Positions 53,976 through 64,000 of a stretch of DNA of 64,000 bases are shown here, in pieces. Below the pieces are notes generated by a model that worked only from the letters and a program-made list of their open reading frames with translations, did no database searches and was not told the origin of the DNA. The DNA is from Geobacter sp. (GTDB lineage Bacteria > Desulfobacterota > Desulfuromonadia > Geobacterales > Geobacteraceae). Every line of letters begins with the position of its first letter. The first letter of the stretch is position 1. The stretch spans positions 1-64,000 of the forward strand of contig POSG01000016.1 in NCBI GenBank assembly GCA_003314535.1, in the 5' to 3' direction. The position numbers were made by a program, and so were the translations under genes.

Positions 53976-54992
53976 CTATGCCTTTTCCTCCTGCGCCGCC
54001 GGGGCCGCGAGGCCCGCCTGCTCGAGCAGTTTCGCCTCGATCTCGGCAAGCACCGCAGGATTGTCCTTAAGGAATATGCGGCTGTTTTCACGCCCCTGGC
54101 CGATCCGGTCACTGCCGTAGGAAAACCAGGCGCCGCTCTTGTCGACGATGCCCCGGTCCACGGCCAAGTCCAGGATGTCCCCGATCCGGGAGATTCCCTC
54201 GCCATAGAGGATATCGAACTCGACCTCGCGGAACGGCGGCGCGACCTTGTTTTTCACGACCTTGACCTTTGTTCGTGAACCGATAACGTCGTTGCCCTGC
54301 TTGAGCGTGGCGATTTTCCTGATATCGAGACGGACAGAGGCGTAAAACTTGAGGGCATTGCCGCCCGTCGTCGTTTCGGGATTGCCGAACATCACGCCTA
54401 TCTTCATCCGGATCTGGTTGATGAAGATTACGCAGCAGTTCGACTTGGAGATGATGCCGGTCAGCTTGCGCAGGGCCTGGGACATGAGCCGGGCCTGGAG
54501 ACCCATGTGGGAGTCGCCCATGTCTCCCTCGATTTCCGCCTTGGGAACCAGGGCTGCCACCGAGTCGACGACGAGCACATCGATAGCGCCGCTCCTGACA
54601 AGCATTTCCGCTATCTCCAGGGCCTGCTCCCCGGTATCGGGCTGTGAAACCAGGAGGTCGTCGGTCCTTACGCCGAGCTTCCTTGCATAGCCTATGTCCA
54701 GGGCATGTTCGGCGTCGACGAAGGCTGCGATGCCTCCGAGCTTCTGCGCCTCCGCCACGATGTGCAGGGCCAGGGTGGTCTTGCCGGATGACTCGGGGCC
54801 GAAGATCTCAATCACGCGGCCACGGGGAACCCCGCCAACACCGAGGGCCATGTCCAGGGAAATGGAACCTGTGGGAATTGCAGCCACATCGGGCAAAGGT
54901 TCATCATTCCCCAGACGCATTATGGCGCCCTTGCCGAACTGCTTTTCGATCTGGCTTACCGCAAGATCAACCGCCTTTTCTCTTTCCAGCAT
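53976..54992 (-). CDS. recA: Recombinase RecA
   Basis: A 338-residue RecA with Walker [13 protein letters not shown], the catalytic glutamate in [10 protein letters not shown], Walker [12 protein letters not shown], and the L2 DNA loop [22 protein letters not shown]. It pairs homologous DNA and triggers LexA cleavage. The C-terminus is acidic only in part (APAAQEEKA). I found no E. coli-type LexA box upstream; Geobacter LexA boxes differ. Confidence 0.98.
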   Translation of the reverse strand: MLEREKAVDLAVSQIEKQFGKGAIMRLGNDEPLPDVAAIPTGSISLDMALGVGGVPRGRVIEIFGPESSGKTTLALHIVAEAQKLGGIAAFVDAEHALDIGYARKLGVRTDDLLVSQPDTGEQALEIAEMLVRSGAIDVLVVDSVAALVPKAEIEGDMGDSHMGLQARLMSQALRKLTGIISKSNCCVIFINQIRMKIGVMFGNPETTTGGNALKFYASVRLDIRKIATLKQGNDVIGSRTKVKVVKNKVAPPFREVEFDILYGEGISRIGDILDLAVDRGIVDKSGAWFSYGSDRIGQGRENSRIFLKDNPAVLAEIEAKLLEQAGLAAPAAQEEKA

Positions 54993-55114
54993 GAATATCG
55001 CCTCCTGTCGTCAAGTCTCCGGGTACCGTCATGCCATGTCCGGGAATGGCGACGGACCAGAAATAGCACAATTTACGTTGATTTTTCAAGTTTTCTTTGC
55101 CCTGCCGCCTTCGC

Positions 55115-55145
55115 CAAAAAACGGCTCCGGCGGCCAAGGCCGTCT
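55115..55145 (-). terminator. Candidate terminator after cinA
   Basis: On the minus strand ACGGC(CTTGGCCGCCGGA)GCCGT is followed by TTTTTT. It lies between the cinA stop and the recA start. Confidence 0.55.
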
Positions 55146-55178
55146 TCTGAATCATGAATGATGTTTATCGCCCGATAC

Positions 55179-56447
55179 TTATTGCCCTTCGCCTGCTTCT
55201 TTGTCCGGTAGGGCCATGAGATGCCGCCGCAGCCAGTCCATGGCGGTGAACGCGGTTATCGCGCGGATCCTGTCCCGGCTGCCGTTGAACCTGTAGCGCT
55301 TGGCAGTACAGTCCGACCGGCCGGCCAAGGCCAGGAAAACCGTGCCCACGGGCTTGTCCTCGGAACCCCCGTCCGGTCCGGCGATCCCGGTCACTGCCAG
55401 GCCGATGTCGCTCCCGCTGGCACTGCGCACCCCGCGGGCCATGGCCATGGCAACCGCCGCGCTCACGGCCCCTTCCTTCTCCAGAAGTTCCGCCGGCACC
55501 TGGAGCTGTCGTATCTTGGCACCGTTGCCATAGGTGACCGCGCCTTCCAGGAAATACCCGGAACTTCCCGCAAGGTCGGTGATCCTTTTGGCTATCAGGC
55601 CGCCGGTGCACGACTCAGCCAATGAGAGGGTCAGACCTTTTGCCCGGAACAGACCAGACACCACCGTATCAATGGTCTCCCCACCCGATGACACGACATG
55701 ATCGCCGAGTCTTCCCCTGGCCTGGCTCTCCAGGGAGAGCAGTTCATCCTGCAGCCGGGCCTCGTCCTCACCTTCGCCGCGCAGCTTGACCTCGATCTCG
55801 GGGAAATTGACGCAGTATGCGATGGATAAACCTTCGACCGGCCGGGAGAGCCCCTTCAGCGCCTCTTCGGTCTGGGGCTCCGAAAGTCCGAAAACCCTGA
55901 GGACGCGTGTTTTGACCGCGACTGTCCGTTTGCTCCTGGCTATGATGAACGGGATGACCGTTTCCTCGAGCATCCTTTTCATCTCCACCGGCACGCCGGG
56001 CAGGAAGAGCAGGAAACACCCCTTGTGGGGCACTATGAAACCGCATGCAGTTCCCACCGGGTTGGGTATCAGGCTGGATTTGGACGGCAGGAGCGCCTGT
56101 TTCTCGCTGGCCTGCAGCAGTTCGCGGCCCATTGCCCGGTAGCGCTCCCTGAGATGGGCCAGGGCCTCGTCGTTCAGGATGAGACGTCGTCCGGTGGCAC
56201 GGGCCACGGCCCTGGCAGTCAGGTCGTCCACCGTGGGACCGAGCCCGCCGGTGGCGATCACGAAATCGTTGTGGCCTGCCATGGCCTCCACCGCCTCGAT
56301 GATGTCGGGTTCGCTGTCGCCCACGCACAGGTGCTGCCGCACCTTGAAGCCCTCGTCATACAGGCGCGCCGCGATATGGGGGGCATTGGTGTCGACAATC
56401 TCGCCGAATACGACTTCGTCGCCGATGGAAAGCGTTGAAATCTTCAT
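55179..56447 (-). CDS. cinA: CinA family protein (nicotinamide-nucleotide amidohydrolase)
   Basis: A 422-residue two-domain protein. The MoCF-like N-terminal domain has LSIGDEVVFGEIVDTNA and IATGGLGPTVDDLTARAVA (the COG1058 ADP-ribose pyrophosphatase type). The C-terminal PncC domain has LTLSLAESCTGGLIAKRITD and AVTGIAGPDGGSEDKPVGTV, which deamidates nicotinamide mononucleotide in NAD salvage. It overlaps pgpA by four bases (ATGA). CinA genes are commonly next to pgpA and recA, as here. Confidence 0.95.
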   Translation of the reverse strand: MKISTLSIGDEVVFGEIVDTNAPHIAARLYDEGFKVRQHLCVGDSEPDIIEAVEAMAGHNDFVIATGGLGPTVDDLTARAVARATGRRLILNDEALAHLRERYRAMGRELLQASEKQALLPSKSSLIPNPVGTACGFIVPHKGCFLLFLPGVPVEMKRMLEETVIPFIIARSKRTVAVKTRVLRVFGLSEPQTEEALKGLSRPVEGLSIAYCVNFPEIEVKLRGEGEDEARLQDELLSLESQARGRLGDHVVSSGGETIDTVVSGLFRAKGLTLSLAESCTGGLIAKRITDLAGSSGYFLEGAVTYGNGAKIRQLQVPAELLEKEGAVSAAVAMAMARGVRSASGSDIGLAVTGIAGPDGGSEDKPVGTVFLALAGRSDCTAKRYRFNGSRDRIRAITAFTAMDWLRRHLMALPDKEAGEGQ

Positions 56448-56893
56448 AGGAACCCCTTGAGAAGATGGAGCGTCATGCAGGAATAGGCCCCGGCAACGAT
56501 ATCATCCAGGACCACCCCGAAGCCGTTTTTGATCCGCCTGTCGAAATACCCGGCCGGCGGAATCTTGCAGATATCGAAAAAGCGGAACAGCACGAATCCA
56601 GCCGTGAGGGTCTTCCAGCTGCAGGGAACGGCCGCCATGGTGACCAGGAAACCCGCTACCTCGTCAATCACGATCTTTCCCGGGTCCCGTTCGCCGAACT
56701 CCCTTTCACCTTGTCCGGAAACCCAGCAGGAGAAAACCGAGAAAGCTGTCACAGTGACTGCATAGAGCCCGAGGGGAAGCTGCGCCAGAGCAAGATAGAA
56801 AGGGATCGCACCCAGGGTGCCCATGGTGCCCGGCGCAAAGGGGCTCAAGCCCGTTCCGAACCATGTGGCGGCTATTACTATGAACCGTCTCAC
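56444..56893 (-). CDS. pgpA: Phosphatidylglycerophosphatase A
   Basis: The product from GTG 56893 is 149 residues with four hydrophobic segments. ATWFGTGLSPFAPGTMGTLGAIP and IVIDEVAGFLVTM carry the Mg-binding and catalytic acidic residues of the PgpA family. It dephosphorylates phosphatidylglycerophosphate to phosphatidylglycerol. The GTG overlaps the larC stop as GTGA and gives the usual length; the open frame to 56971 runs back into larC and starts with a basic, non-conserved tail. Confidence 0.9.
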   Translation of the reverse strand: MRRFIVIAATWFGTGLSPFAPGTMGTLGAIPFYLALAQLPLGLYAVTVTAFSVFSCWVSGQGEREFGERDPGKIVIDEVAGFLVTMAAVPCSWKTLTAGFVLFRFFDICKIPPAGYFDRRIKNGFGVVLDDIVAGAYSCMTLHLLKGFL

Positions 56894-58062
56894 GCGCTTC
56901 CGGTCTCTCTTTCGATGATCCTGTAAACTTCCTGTAACGGGATTCCCTGTGTTTCCGCGATCCGGCGGCACTCCTCGAACTCCGGCACGGTGCGCAGCAT
57001 GACTCCACCTTCGCGGATCACCTTGACCTTCACCATGCCCAGGCTGGTCTCCCGCTCCTCCACGTCCCGTTCCAGCTTGAGCCGGACCACCGGGTAGTGC
57101 CGCACCCCTATGGCGGAAGTTTCGGTCAGCACCATGCGCGCCATTGCCTCGACGCCAGCAACAGGGGTGATCACTGTGATGCGCACCCCGGGGCGGTTTT
57201 TCTTCATCTGCAGCGGGGAAAACGCCACATCGAGCGCTCCGGCCGCAAGCAGCCGGTCCATGAGGTAACCGAGGATCTCGGGATTCATGTCATCGACGTG
57301 AGCTTCCACTACCCGCACCTCGTCGCCCTGCAGGGAACCCAACCGCTCCCCCATGAAGATCCGGAGGATGTTGGGCACATCGGGGAAATCGCGCGTTCCG
57401 GCGCCACAGCCCACCGCCTGGCAGGTGAATGAAGGTTTTGTGCCCGTTCCGGCGGCAAGGGATGCAATGATGGCCGCACCGGTGGGCGTAACCCTTTCCC
57501 CCTCTGTGATGTCTGAATGTACAGGCAGCCCCTTGAGCAGCTCAGCCGTCGCCGGCGCGGGAATCGGCAGCCGGCCGTGGGCCGTGTCCACGAATCCTCC
57601 GCCCATGGGCAAGGGAGCGGCATGGAACTCCACCGCGCCAAGGTAATCGATGCATATGGCCGTTCCGACGATGTCCACGATCGAGTCCACAGCGCCCACC
57701 TCGTGGAAATGGACTTCAGCCACATCCACCCCGTGGACCCTGGCCTCGGCCTCGGCCAGGCGCAGGAATATCTTGCGGGATAGGCCCTTCACCCGCTCCG
57801 GGAGTGAACTCCGGCAAATCATTTCCTCTATGCGGGCATGAGACCTGTGGCCACGGGCCCCCGCACCGCTGACGCTGAAGCTGGCTGCCCTTATCCCGTG
57901 GCGGCGGGTTTCCCCGAAGCTCAGGGCATCCACGGGCAGGCCAAGGGGAAGGCGGGAAAACTCTTCCCTGAGATGTCCCAGCGGCACCCCAAGGTCGAGC
58001 AGGGCCCCGATCGTCATGTCGCCGGAGATCCCGGCGTAGCAGTCGAAATAGAGAATCTTCAA
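56890..58062 (-). CDS. larC: Nickel pincer cofactor biosynthesis protein LarC
   Basis: A 390-residue protein beginning ILYFDCYAGISGDMTIGALL, with HFHEVGAVDSIVDIVGTA, VHSDITEGERVTPTGAAI and a C-terminal domain with EAHVDDMNPEILGYLMDRL. LarC inserts nickel into the thiocarboxylated pyridinium dinucleotide to finish the lactate racemase cofactor. It is a single continuous frame here, without the programmed shift that splits larC in some lactobacilli. It follows larB after about 90 bases. Confidence 0.94.
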   Translation of the reverse strand: MKILYFDCYAGISGDMTIGALLDLGVPLGHLREEFSRLPLGLPVDALSFGETRRHGIRAASFSVSGAGARGHRSHARIEEMICRSSLPERVKGLSRKIFLRLAEAEARVHGVDVAEVHFHEVGAVDSIVDIVGTAICIDYLGAVEFHAAPLPMGGGFVDTAHGRLPIPAPATAELLKGLPVHSDITEGERVTPTGAAIIASLAAGTGTKPSFTCQAVGCGAGTRDFPDVPNILRIFMGERLGSLQGDEVRVVEAHVDDMNPEILGYLMDRLLAAGALDVAFSPLQMKKNRPGVRITVITPVAGVEAMARMVLTETSAIGVRHYPVVRLKLERDVEERETSLGMVKVKVIREGGVMLRTVPEFEECRRIAETQGIPLQEVYRIIERETGSA

Positions 58063-58155
58063 GGCAAGCCTTTCAAAACCGGTGTTAAGATTCAGGTGTT
58101 AGGTATTGAGCCTGAAACCTAAAACCTAAAACTTATTACTTAAAACCGATTATCT

Positions 58156-58908
<753 letters not shown>

Positions 58909-59146
58909 ATTGGTCCCCGGTGAAGGTTTTCGAGTCAGTTTCACCGCCCCGGTTCGCCGATCCGCCTTGCGGGACAGTAAGAGTGGAAGTATAACACTTT
59001 GTACGCAGGAGAGAAAATAAATAGTTTCAGTTTGAAAGCCGGGTTTGCAAACAGCTGGTTTTACTGTCCGGCAACCTTTTATTGACAAACAGATATTGCC
59101 GGGATTATAAAAATTCAAACCCCCACCGGCTGGAGCTGCGCTAATT

Positions 59147-60649
59147 ATGAAACAAACCCCCAATGCCGCCGTGGCCCTCCTCGCGCCCAACCTGGCGAGC
59201 CATCCGGACAAGACCGCGCTCATCACGGACGAATGCGCCATGACCTATCGTCAGCTGGACGACATGTCGAGCCGTTTCTCCTCGATGCTCCGCGATTCCG
59301 GGATAGGGGCGGGCGAAAGGGTGATCTTCGCGGCAGGAGATTCGGCGTTTTTTTTCCTAGCTCTGCTGGGATGCCTGAAACGCGGTGCGGTGCCGGTCCT
59401 GACCAATACCGCACTCCCCCCCGATGAATACCGCTACATATCGAAGGACTCCACAGCCGTTGCGCTCGTCACCGAATCAGGCATGACGCCGGCATCGCAG
59501 GCGATTTCACTGTGTGTGCGCCTTACCCTTCTTCTTGACGATCCGGAGTTCCGATCACTACTTGCCGCTGCCCGGCCGGACAACGCCCACCATGCCCCGC
59601 TCGACGATGAAATCGCCCTCCTGCTCTACAGTTCCGGCAGCACCGGATCACCCAAGGGAGTGCCCCATCGGCACGGTGACCTGACGGCATCAGCCGACGC
59701 CTTTGCCGGGACGGTTCTCGGCATGGGCGAAAAAGACGTCGTATTCTCCGCCAGCAAGCTCTTTTTCGCCTACGGCCTGGGAAACAGCTTCTCTTTTCCC
59801 CTCCGGTTCGGGGCCACGGTCGTGCTCTTCTCCGGGAAACCGGACCCGGCCGACACCCTCCGGACCATAGAAAATCACGGAGTTACGATCTTTTTCGGCG
59901 TGCCGTCCGCCTTCAACATGCTGCTCAAGACATTGAAAACCGTCCGCCCCCTGGATTCCCTGCGGCTCTGCGTTTCGGCCGGCGAACCCCTCCCCGCTTC
60001 CATCTGCCGCGACTGGACTGAGATCACCGGGATAGAAATCATCGACGGCATCGGCTCTACAGAGGCGATGCACATATATATATCCAACAGGCCGGGAAAT
60101 GTCAGGCCCGGAAGCGCCGGCCGGCTCATCCCCCCGTTCGAAGCCCGCATAGTTGATGACGAAGGTTTGCCGGTCAGGGCCGGCATTCCCGGTCGCCTCC
60201 ATTTGAAGGGACCCTGCATTGCTCCGTTCTACCTGAACCTTCCGGAAAAAACCGGCCTGACCATGCTGGCGGGAGGATGGCTGGACACCGGCGACATTTT
60301 TGTCCAGGAGGGAGGCTGGTATACCTTCCAGGGGCGCAGCGACGAAATGTTCAAGGTGGATGCCCAATGGGTTTCCCCGGCACGGGTGGAGTCGGTGCTG
60401 CTGGAACATGAGGCGGTTCTGGAGTGCGCCGTCAGCTGGCGCAAGGTGGAAAGCCTGGTGCGGCCCATCGCCTACGTGGTGCTGAAGGAAGGGTACGAGC
60501 CGAAGCGCATGCTGGAAAGGGAGTTGCGCCGGTTTACGGTGGGAAAGCTGCCGCCTTACATGTGCCCGGTGCAGGTGGAATGGGTGGATGAACTGCCCAG
60601 GACCGGCACCGGCAAGATCCAGCGGGTCATGCTGCGCAGCGCCTGTTAG
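59147..60649 (+). CDS. Benzoate-CoA ligase family AMP-forming ligase
   Basis: A 500-residue ANL enzyme. P-loop-like LLYSSGSTGSPKGV, the benzoate-CoA ligase hallmark SASKLFFAYGLGNSFSFPL, the A5 region DGIGSTEAMHIYISN, WLDTGDIFV and the C-terminal PRTGTGKIQR with the adenylating lysine are intact. It is slightly shorter than the 520-530 residues of characterised benzoate-CoA ligases. It would activate benzoate or another aromatic acid, but no other aromatic-degradation gene is adjacent, so the substrate is uncertain. It is divergent from larB. Confidence 0.82.
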   Translation: MKQTPNAAVALLAPNLASHPDKTALITDECAMTYRQLDDMSSRFSSMLRDSGIGAGERVIFAAGDSAFFFLALLGCLKRGAVPVLTNTALPPDEYRYISKDSTAVALVTESGMTPASQAISLCVRLTLLLDDPEFRSLLAAARPDNAHHAPLDDEIALLLYSSGSTGSPKGVPHRHGDLTASADAFAGTVLGMGEKDVVFSASKLFFAYGLGNSFSFPLRFGATVVLFSGKPDPADTLRTIENHGVTIFFGVPSAFNMLLKTLKTVRPLDSLRLCVSAGEPLPASICRDWTEITGIEIIDGIGSTEAMHIYISNRPGNVRPGSAGRLIPPFEARIVDDEGLPVRAGIPGRLHLKGPCIAPFYLNLPEKTGLTMLAGGWLDTGDIFVQEGGWYTFQGRSDEMFKVDAQWVSPARVESVLLEHEAVLECAVSWRKVESLVRPIAYVVLKEGYEPKRMLERELRRFTVGKLPPYMCPVQVEWVDELPRTGTGKIQRVMLRSAC

Positions 60650-60664
60650 TTTCCAGCCGGAAAG

Positions 60665-60834
60665 TGCCTTTAAAGGCCGGAGCGGAACTTCCTCGCAGCT
60701 CGTGATAATCTGTCGACTCATGACTCACTGGTCAGAGCTTTCACTGGTTTCAAGCGCTTTCCCAGTTATCGGGATCTTGCACTGAAACCGTATCACGATC
60801 TCCTCGAAAGCCCCGCTCCGGCCTTTATCAGGCA
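60665..60834. repeat. Long inverted repeat after the ligase gene
   Basis: TGCCTTTAAAGGCCGGAGCGG at 60665-60685 is matched in reverse by CCGCTCCGGCCTTTATCAGGCA at 60813-60834, with further GGAAA/TTTCC matches outside. About 127 bases separate the arms. No ORF of note lies between. It may be a MITE-like repeat or an extended terminator between the convergent genes. Confidence 0.5.
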
Positions 60835-60883
60835 TTACTTGGAGTTTCCGGATTGAAACTTCACAAACACTACGTACAGACGC

Positions 60884-61507
60884 TTATCGCTCCGCCAGGG
60901 CCAGCCTGATCCCCAGCGATGCAAAGACTCCGGCGGTAAGCCAGCCGAAATAGCGGGCCATGCGGGGTTTCCTGTGGACAAGGTCGCCCACGCTGCCGGA
61001 CAGATAGCCGATGGCGCTGAAAACCACGGCGGCCTGGACCATGAACAGAAGGCCCAGGATGAATATCTGCCAGGATGCATCCACGGCCCGGCCAGGGACG
61101 AACTGGGGGAGAAAGGCGAGGAAAAACAGCGCCACCTTGGGATTCACCACGTTCATGAGGAAGCCCCTGCGAAACATCACCCACCACTTCTGACCTTCCA
61201 CAGTGCCCGAAGGAAGCAGGATCTGCTGCTCTTTCAACGACTTGTATGCCAGGTAGAGCAGATATGCCGCGCCGGCATACTTCAGCACCATGAATGCGGT
61301 TGCCGAGGAGTAAAGAAGCGCGGAGATTCCCAGGGCTGCCGCTGTGGTGTGGACGCTGACCCCGCTGCACATCCCCAGCGCGGTGATAATGGCCGCCTTT
61401 CTGCCCCGGGACACCCCCTGTGCCACCACGAAGGTGTTGTCAGGGCCGGGTGCGATGGTGAGAGCAACCGAAGCGCCGAGAAAATACAGCAGGGTGGTCG
61501 TGGTCAA
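60884..61507 (-). CDS. LysE family amino-acid exporter
   Basis: A 207-residue six-helix membrane protein of the LysE/RhtB family, seen as TIAPGPDNTFVVAQGVSRGRKAAIITALG (the G-P-D-N-motif near helix 1), FRRGFLMNVVNPKVALFFLAFLPQF and a final LGIRLALAER end. Family members export basic or neutral amino acids or homoserine lactones; the substrate cannot be told. The start is TTG (61505-61507), supported by AGGAGG seven bases upstream. Confidence 0.9.
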   Translation of the reverse strand: MTTTTLLYFLGASVALTIAPGPDNTFVVAQGVSRGRKAAIITALGMCSGVSVHTTAAALGISALLYSSATAFMVLKYAGAAYLLYLAYKSLKEQQILLPSGTVEGQKWWVMFRRGFLMNVVNPKVALFFLAFLPQFVPGRAVDASWQIFILGLLFMVQAAVVFSAIGYLSGSVGDLVHRKPRMARYFGWLTAGVFASLGIRLALAER

Positions 61508-61549
61508 GGTTTTGCCTCCTGTCTTTCAACTTTTTTAAACCGGGAAAGC

Positions 61550-63925
61550 TTATATCAACACCATGGTGAAGTTGAACTCCGATGTCCCATCGATCCCCAC
61601 CCCCCTTATGCAAGCATCCAGCAACCTTTTGCGCCCGTCACCGATCTCCAGCGACAGGTCCGCCTCGAAGGAAAAGCAGCCCAGGTCCCGAAGCCTCCTG
61701 CGATGACCGGTAATCGCAAACCTGCGCTCGGCAGTGACCGTGGTGAGTCCGTCCCGGCTGGTCACCGTGTAGGCATCGCCGCGGTCGGACACCACCGGAG
61801 AATCAGCCCGAACGCCCTTGATGGCAATTTTCGAAGTTATGACCGGAACCGGCGCGAACAGCAGCACCCGCCGGTCAAGTGGGACATCGGCAGCCAACAG
61901 GTCCGCCATGTTCTCCGCATCGTCCTCGATATAGAGGGTGGCCGTCTTCACCCCCTGCTCATGCCAGGACAGCAGCGCCTGGCTGTTCAGGGAAAACAGC
62001 CGGTAGTTGGTGGAGATGTCCACATCGTGCCCGGCCAGCAGCTGGAAATGGGACAGGTTGGAAGCCTCGAACCTGCGGAAACCGTAGGAGACAATCAGCT
62101 TGACTGCCTCCCGGTAATAGGGGATGTCCGCTTCAAACAGGATGAACGGGAGGTGCCAGGTGACGTTGTCGAGCCGCCCCTTGAGCTTGCCGGCAAATGC
62201 CGAGAGCTGGTGGATGTTGGCCCTGCTGACCGGCAGGACCAGCCCGTCAACGCCATCCTGGTGCAGCAGGTGGAAGTCCCTGATGTTCTCGACCCGGACC
62301 GCCAGTTCCTCTCGCCGGCCCGTTGCAGCGGACCGCGTCCCCACCAGGGAGCGGAGAGCCGCCTCCTTTGCCAGCCGCAGCCTTTCCCCTTTCCCCTTCA
62401 GGACCTTTTCCTCGAGCAGCCGGTAGAACGCGCGCCGGATATCCTTGAGCCTGGCCTGCGGGATGAGTACCGCCGGGAAGCCGGGAGCCGAGAGGGAAGA
62501 CAGGGTGAACGGCGTGTCCCCGCACTTGGAGAACTGGGCGCGCAGCACCCCTTCCATGTCGGTGGTGCGGGCCGGTTCCAGGGGCCCCAGGTGATAGTCC
62601 GCCACGCACTCCATGCCGGCCGCACGGCCGGCAACCTTCAGGGTCTCACCGGCCAAACCCAGCGCGAGGTCGCAGCCGACCTTGCCGCCCTTTATGCTGT
62701 CAAGCTTTCTCTGGCAGGCAGTCTCACTCATGGTGAAAGCGGTTTCGGACGACACCTTGAATACGGCGTCCCCCACCGAGAAGGCAAAGGGTGCCGTGGT
62801 GGTCACCAGCGCCCTTCCCGTGGCAGCCTTGGCGCTTTCCCGGCCTACGGAAAGATCCTTGATGGTGAATGCTTTGCCTGCCATGTCGCTCTTCGGCTGG
62901 ACCCGCACACGGTCGCCGATGTGCAGGCGGTCCCTGGTCTCGAAGGTGATGCGGTTCCCCCGTATCGACCTGATCTCACCCAGGAAACGGCCAGTGGCGC
63001 CGCGCAGGCTGGGGGTCGCGATGTCCGTGGGATGGTGGGACGCAAGGAACCCTTTTGTCGGCACCCGGCCGAAGGAAAGCTTGAGCAGGTCCTTGGCCTC
63101 GGCAACGGCTTCCGCCCGACGAGACGGCGGAGCGTCCAGCGCCATGCGGTAGGCCCCCACCACGCACGCCACGTACTCCGCGGACTTCATCCTGCCTTCG
63201 ATCTTGAACGAGGAGACACCGGCTTCCACCAGCTCCGGCAGCATGTCGATGCTGGAGAAATCGTTGGTGGAGAAATAGTAGCCCTCCTTGCCCCGGTAGC
63301 GGTACAGCCTGCGGCAGGGCTGGGCGCAGCGTCCCCTGTTGCCGCTGTAGCCGCCGAGGAACGAAGAGAAGAAGCACTGGCCGGAATAGGAGAAGCACAA
63401 TGCGCCGTGGATGAAGCACTCCAGCTCCATGGAAGTCGTAGCGGCGACGGTTCTTATTTCGTCGATGTGGAGCTCCCGCGCCAGGACCACCCGGGAAAAA
63501 CCCAGCCGCTCCAGCTCCTTCACGCCAAGGGAGTTGTGGATGGTCATCTGGGTCGATGCATGGGCAGGAAGCTCGGGGAAGTGGTCGCGCATCAGCCGGA
63601 ACACCCCCATGTCCTGGAGGATCACGCCGTCCACACCCATGCCCGACAGGGCCGAAAGGCACTCCACCAGCCGGGGGAGCTCCCGCTCCTTGACCAGGGT
63701 GTTGATGGTGACGTAGACCTTCCGCCCCAGGGAATGGGCATAGGCCGTGATCCGTTCCATCTGCGGGATGGTGAAGTTCTTCGCCTTCGCCCTGGCGGAG
63801 AAATCAGTCAGCCCGGCGTAGACGGCATCCGCGCCTTTTTCCATGGCGGCGAAAAAGGATTCGAGGGAGCCGGCCGGGGCCAGCAGCTCGGGCTTTTTCG
63901 TTATTATTCTCGTTTTTTCCTGCAT
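61550..63925 (-). CDS. U32 peptidase family protein with DUF3656 (RlhA-like)
   Basis: A 791-residue protein. The U32 catalytic-type domain starts PELLAPAGSLESFFAAMEKGADAVY and carries the signature ELECFIHGALCFSYSGQC...SGNRGRCAQPCRRLYR, whose four cysteines bind a cluster in related proteins. The collagenase-like DUF3656 C-terminal part follows. The length and layout match RlhA (YdcP), which 5-hydroxylates C2501 of 23S rRNA with prephenate-derived chemistry, so an RNA-modifying role is likelier than protease activity. It lies head to tail upstream of lysE. Confidence 0.9.
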   Translation of the reverse strand: MQEKTRIITKKPELLAPAGSLESFFAAMEKGADAVYAGLTDFSARAKAKNFTIPQMERITAYAHSLGRKVYVTINTLVKERELPRLVECLSALSGMGVDGVILQDMGVFRLMRDHFPELPAHASTQMTIHNSLGVKELERLGFSRVVLARELHIDEIRTVAATTSMELECFIHGALCFSYSGQCFFSSFLGGYSGNRGRCAQPCRRLYRYRGKEGYYFSTNDFSSIDMLPELVEAGVSSFKIEGRMKSAEYVACVVGAYRMALDAPPSRRAEAVAEAKDLLKLSFGRVPTKGFLASHHPTDIATPSLRGATGRFLGEIRSIRGNRITFETRDRLHIGDRVRVQPKSDMAGKAFTIKDLSVGRESAKAATGRALVTTTAPFAFSVGDAVFKVSSETAFTMSETACQRKLDSIKGGKVGCDLALGLAGETLKVAGRAAGMECVADYHLGPLEPARTTDMEGVLRAQFSKCGDTPFTLSSLSAPGFPAVLIPQARLKDIRRAFYRLLEEKVLKGKGERLRLAKEAALRSLVGTRSAATGRREELAVRVENIRDFHLLHQDGVDGLVLPVSRANIHQLSAFAGKLKGRLDNVTWHLPFILFEADIPYYREAVKLIVSYGFRRFEASNLSHFQLLAGHDVDISTNYRLFSLNSQALLSWHEQGVKTATLYIEDDAENMADLLAADVPLDRRVLLFAPVPVITSKIAIKGVRADSPVVSDRGDAYTVTSRDGLTTVTAERRFAITGHRRRLRDLGCFSFEADLSLEIGDGRKRLLDACIRGVGIDGTSEFNFTMVLI

Positions 63926-64000
63926 TTTCCCAGCTTATCCGAACAGGGGGAGAAGCGTCAAGGGATTTGCAATGGCCGGCTTGCTTCTACCGAACCGGTC

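Noticed and set aside
54993-55178. LexA box upstream of recA
   Set aside because: No GAAC-N4-GTTC or clear dyad could be found; the Geobacter-type box is different and I could not place it with confidence.
58909-59241. N-terminal extension of larB by 111 residues
   Set aside because: It is not conserved in LarB, crosses the divergent intergenic region and overlaps the ligase gene; ATG 58908 has a ribosome site.

Overview
The window looks like a chromosomal segment of a Geobacter-type deltaproteobacterium (Desulfuromonadia, Geobacteraceae or Geotalea-like). The run argB-argD-argF-argG-argH-lipoprotein-lysA-dapA-dapB-dapL next to alaS-recX-pilT-recA is the order I recall from Geobacter, and LL-diaminopimelate aminotransferase, larBC, a benzoate-CoA ligase-like enzyme and dockerin-like DUF1566 proteins fit the same group. 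This assignment is inference; no rRNA or tRNA gene was seen.

Region 1 (1-29.9 kb, all on the minus strand, transcribed from 29.9 kb toward base 1) is one large exopolysaccharide / PEP-CTERM (exosortase A, XrtA) locus. In order of transcription it holds a degenerate receiver protein, the TPR lipoprotein PrsT, a priming sugar transferase, an export lipoprotein-family protein, the chain-length regulator, a tyrosine autokinase, an AAA ATPase, an outer-membrane barrel, deacetylases, glycosyltransferases, acyl/aminoacyl transferases, two alpha/beta hydrolases, a flippase, the FemAB-type protein, a sugar aminotransferase, the exosortase XrtA, EpsI, and then an AT-rich distal block (methyltransferase, polymerase/ligase, GNAT, FemAB-like, GT4 and a truncated gene at the edge). 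A GxxExxY gene and two gutted elements of similar type sit between these genes.

Region 2 (29.9-37.9 kb) is regulatory and accessory: an NtrB/NtrC-type sensor kinase and sigma-54 activator, two secreted proteins, an acidic protein of unknown function, and one PEP-CTERM protein, the only visible exosortase substrate. Two near-perfect sigma-54 promoters were found in intergenic DNA, one in front of the EPS locus and one in front of the PEP-CTERM gene. Each has upstream 17-bp repeats (three and two copies) that all fit TGTA-N4-TT-N4-ACA. This looks like a regulon in which a sigma-54 activator, possibly the adjacent NtrC-type protein, turns on the polysaccharide machinery and its sorted protein together.

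Region 3 (37.9-52.8 kb) holds lysine and arginine biosynthesis plus alaS and recX. Region 4 (52.8-59 kb) holds pilT, recA, cinA, pgpA and larC-larB. Region 5 (59-64 kb) holds a plus-strand benzoate-CoA ligase-like gene, a LysE exporter and a U32 peptidase-family (RlhA-like) protein. Several families of palindromic intergenic repeats are scattered through the window.
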